Positions 62,748 to 64,000 of a DNA stretch of 64,000 nt are shown in pieces. Both the position numbers and the translations under genes were made by a program. Source of the DNA: Pseudomonas thivervalensis (GTDB lineage Bacteria; Pseudomonadota; Gammaproteobacteria; Pseudomonadales; Pseudomonadaceae); NCBI RefSeq assembly GCF_001269655.1, contig NZ_LHVE01000016.1, forward strand, positions 1-64,000, written 5' to 3'. Every line of letters begins with the position of its first letter. Position 1 is the first letter of the stretch. Below the pieces are notes generated by a model. It searched no databases, had not been told where the DNA came from, and worked only from the letters and a program-made list of their open reading frames with translations.

Positions 62748-64000
62748 ACAATCGCTCACGGCAACGAATCCTGATCGTCGATGACGAACCGGACATCCGC
62801 GAACTCCTGGACATCACCCTGGGCCGGATGAAACTCGACACCCGCAGCGCCAAGAACCTTGCCGAGGCCCAAGCCCTGCTGGCGGGGGATGCTTTCGACC
62901 TGTGCCTGACCGACATGCGCCTGCCCGATGGCACCGGCCTGGAACTGGTGCAGCACATCCAGCAACGTTATCCACAACTGCCCGTGGCGATGATCACCGC
63001 CTACGGCAGCCTGGAAACCGCCATCGACGCCCTCAAGGCCGGCGCCTTCGACTTCCTGACCAAACCGGTCGACCTGGGTCGACTGCGAGAACTGGTCACG
63101 AGCGCCCTGCGCCTGCCACCGGTCGCCTCCCCGACCAGTACTATCGAGCGCTGCCTGTTGGGTGATTCGCCGCCGATGCGCAACGTGCGCAAACAGATCG
63201 AAAAACTCGCCCGCAGCCAGGCTCCGGTGTACATCAGTGGGGAGTCGGGTTGCGGCAAGGAGCTGGTCGCCCGGTTGATCCACGAACAAGGCCCCCGCGC
63301 CAACCAAGGGTTTGTGCCGGTCAATTGTGGGGCGATTCCTACGGAACTGATGGAAAGCGAGTTCTTTGGCCATCGAAAAGGCAGCTTCAGCGGCGCCATC
63401 GAAGACAAGCCCGGGCTGTTCCAGGCCGCCCATGGTGGGACCTTGTTCCTCGACGAAGTGGCCGACCTGCCCCTGGCGATGCAGGTCAAGCTGTTACGGG
63501 CCATCCAGGAAAAGGCCGTGCGCGCCGTGGGCGGCCAGCAGGAAGAAGTGGTCGATGTGCGAATCCTCTGCGCCACCCACAAGGACCTCGACGCCGAAGT
63601 CGCCGCCGGGCGCTTTCGCCAGGATTTGTATTACCGGCTGAACGTCATCGAACTGCGCGTCCCGCCCTTGCGCGAACGCCGCGAAGACATCGAGCCGCTG
63701 GCCAACCACATGCTTCAGCGGCTGGCCGCGAGCACCGGAAGCCCTGCGGCAAAGCTCCATCCGCAAGCCTTGGAGGCCCTGCAGAACTACCGTTTCCCGG
63801 GCAATGTGCGGGAATTGGAGAACATGCTTGAGCGAGCCTACACCTTGTGCGAACAGCAACTGATCGAGGCCGATGACCTGCGCCTTGCCGATGGCAATAG
63901 TGCTGGTGAGGCGGGGACTCCTGATTTGATGCAGGTCGACAACCTGGAGGATTACCTGGAAGATGTTGAGCGCAAGCTCATCCTCCAGGCGTTGGAGGAA
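62744..64000 (+). CDS. pilR: Sigma-54 response regulator PilR, cut by the window end
   Basis: 419 codons of an expected roughly 445, from a TTG at 62744 that overlaps the pilS stop (TTGA). Receiver domain (1-115: VDDEPDIR, phospho-Asp in LTDMRLPD near 54, LTKPVD), AAA+ domain with Walker A GESGCGKE (about 167) and Walker B GGTLFLDEVAD. The sigma-54 contact loop reads GSFSGA rather than GAFTGA. It activates pilA. The C-terminal Fis-type helix-turn-helix is outside the window. Confidence 0.95.
   Translation, partial: MNNRSRQRILIVDDEPDIRELLDITLGRMKLDTRSAKNLAEAQALLAGDAFDLCLTDMRLPDGTGLELVQHIQQRYPQLPVAMITAYGSLETAIDALKAGAFDFLTKPVDLGRLRELVTSALRLPPVASPTSTIERCLLGDSPPMRNVRKQIEKLARSQAPVYISGESGCGKELVARLIHEQGPRANQGFVPVNCGAIPTELMESEFFGHRKGSFSGAIEDKPGLFQAAHGGTLFLDEVADLPLAMQVKLLRAIQEKAVRAVGGQQEEVVDVRILCATHKDLDAEVAAGRFRQDLYYRLNVIELRVPPLRERREDIEPLANHMLQRLAASTGSPAAKLHPQALEALQNYRFPGNVRELENMLERAYTLCEQQLIEADDLRLADGNSAGEAGTPDLMQVDNLEDYLEDVERKLILQALEE

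Overview
The window is chromosomal DNA from a Pseudomonas, most likely of the P. fluorescens complex. The evidence is the 5' end of a Pseudomonas-type 16S rRNA gene, a long run of pseudomonad core genes in family-typical order (ilvIHC-pssA-msrPQ, mrcB, prrF-phu, cbrAB-crcZ-pcnB-folK-panBCD-pgi-acs, pilA/pilBCD-coaE-yacG, ndh, clpB-pgeF-rluD/bamD-pilSR), GC-rich codon use, and many palindromic REP pairs of the kind common in fluorescent pseudomonads. From memory, gene order follows two blocks of the P. aeruginosa PAO1 chromosome (about PA4690-PA4735 and PA4525-PA4547), joined here near 40.7-41.6 kb.

Layout. 1-990: start of an rrn operon on the minus strand, with three tandem sigma-70 promoters and a boxA. 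991-7370: minus-strand genes for methionine sulfoxide repair (msrPQ), phosphatidylserine synthesis (pssA) and branched-chain amino acid synthesis (ilvIHC); ilvI has a strongly structured leader. 7371-13784: cell-wall synthase mrcB with a TPR lipoprotein, a fused kinase/P-loop protein and small proteins. 13785-17850: iron and heme: one PrrF-like sRNA with a Fur box, then phuTUVW under a second Fur box. 17997-22090: Rieske protein, sfsA, aminotransferase, dksA and gluQ. 22168-27300: cbrX-cbrAB and the CrcZ sRNA, the carbon catabolite control switch. 27455-36068: pcnB, folK, pantothenate genes, pgi and acs. 36286-40986: an rRNA methyltransferase, a DUF748 giant and small exported proteins. 40987-47264: BON protein and the type IV pilus genes pilA and pilBCD with coaE and yacG. 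47328-49494: an ECF-type permease and a divergent LysR/tautomerase pair. 49713-54230: DUF1780, MOSC, DUF3094, ndh and a chemotaxis receptor. 54337-54919: a tRNA operon (Asn-Pro-Lys-Pro). 55264-64000: clpB, pgeF, rluD, bamD, a PP0621-family protein, and pilS-pilR, the latter cut by the window end.

How the parts work together. CbrAB drives CrcZ, a decoy for Hfq/Crc, and so sets carbon preference. PilSR, a sigma-54 system, would act on the sigma-54 promoter seen upstream of pilA, 20 kb away; PilB, PilC and PilD assemble and process that pilin. Fur would control both PrrF and the phu operon. ClpB has a recognisable sigma-32 promoter.

I found no phage, IS element, CRISPR array or clearly new defence system. 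The observations most worth following are the multi-helix leader of ilvI, the single PrrF gene beside a phu locus lacking phuR and phuS, the 11-bp tandem expansions at the edges of two REP pairs, the terminator inside the tRNA operon, and the CbrB-type sites overlapping the cbrB terminator.
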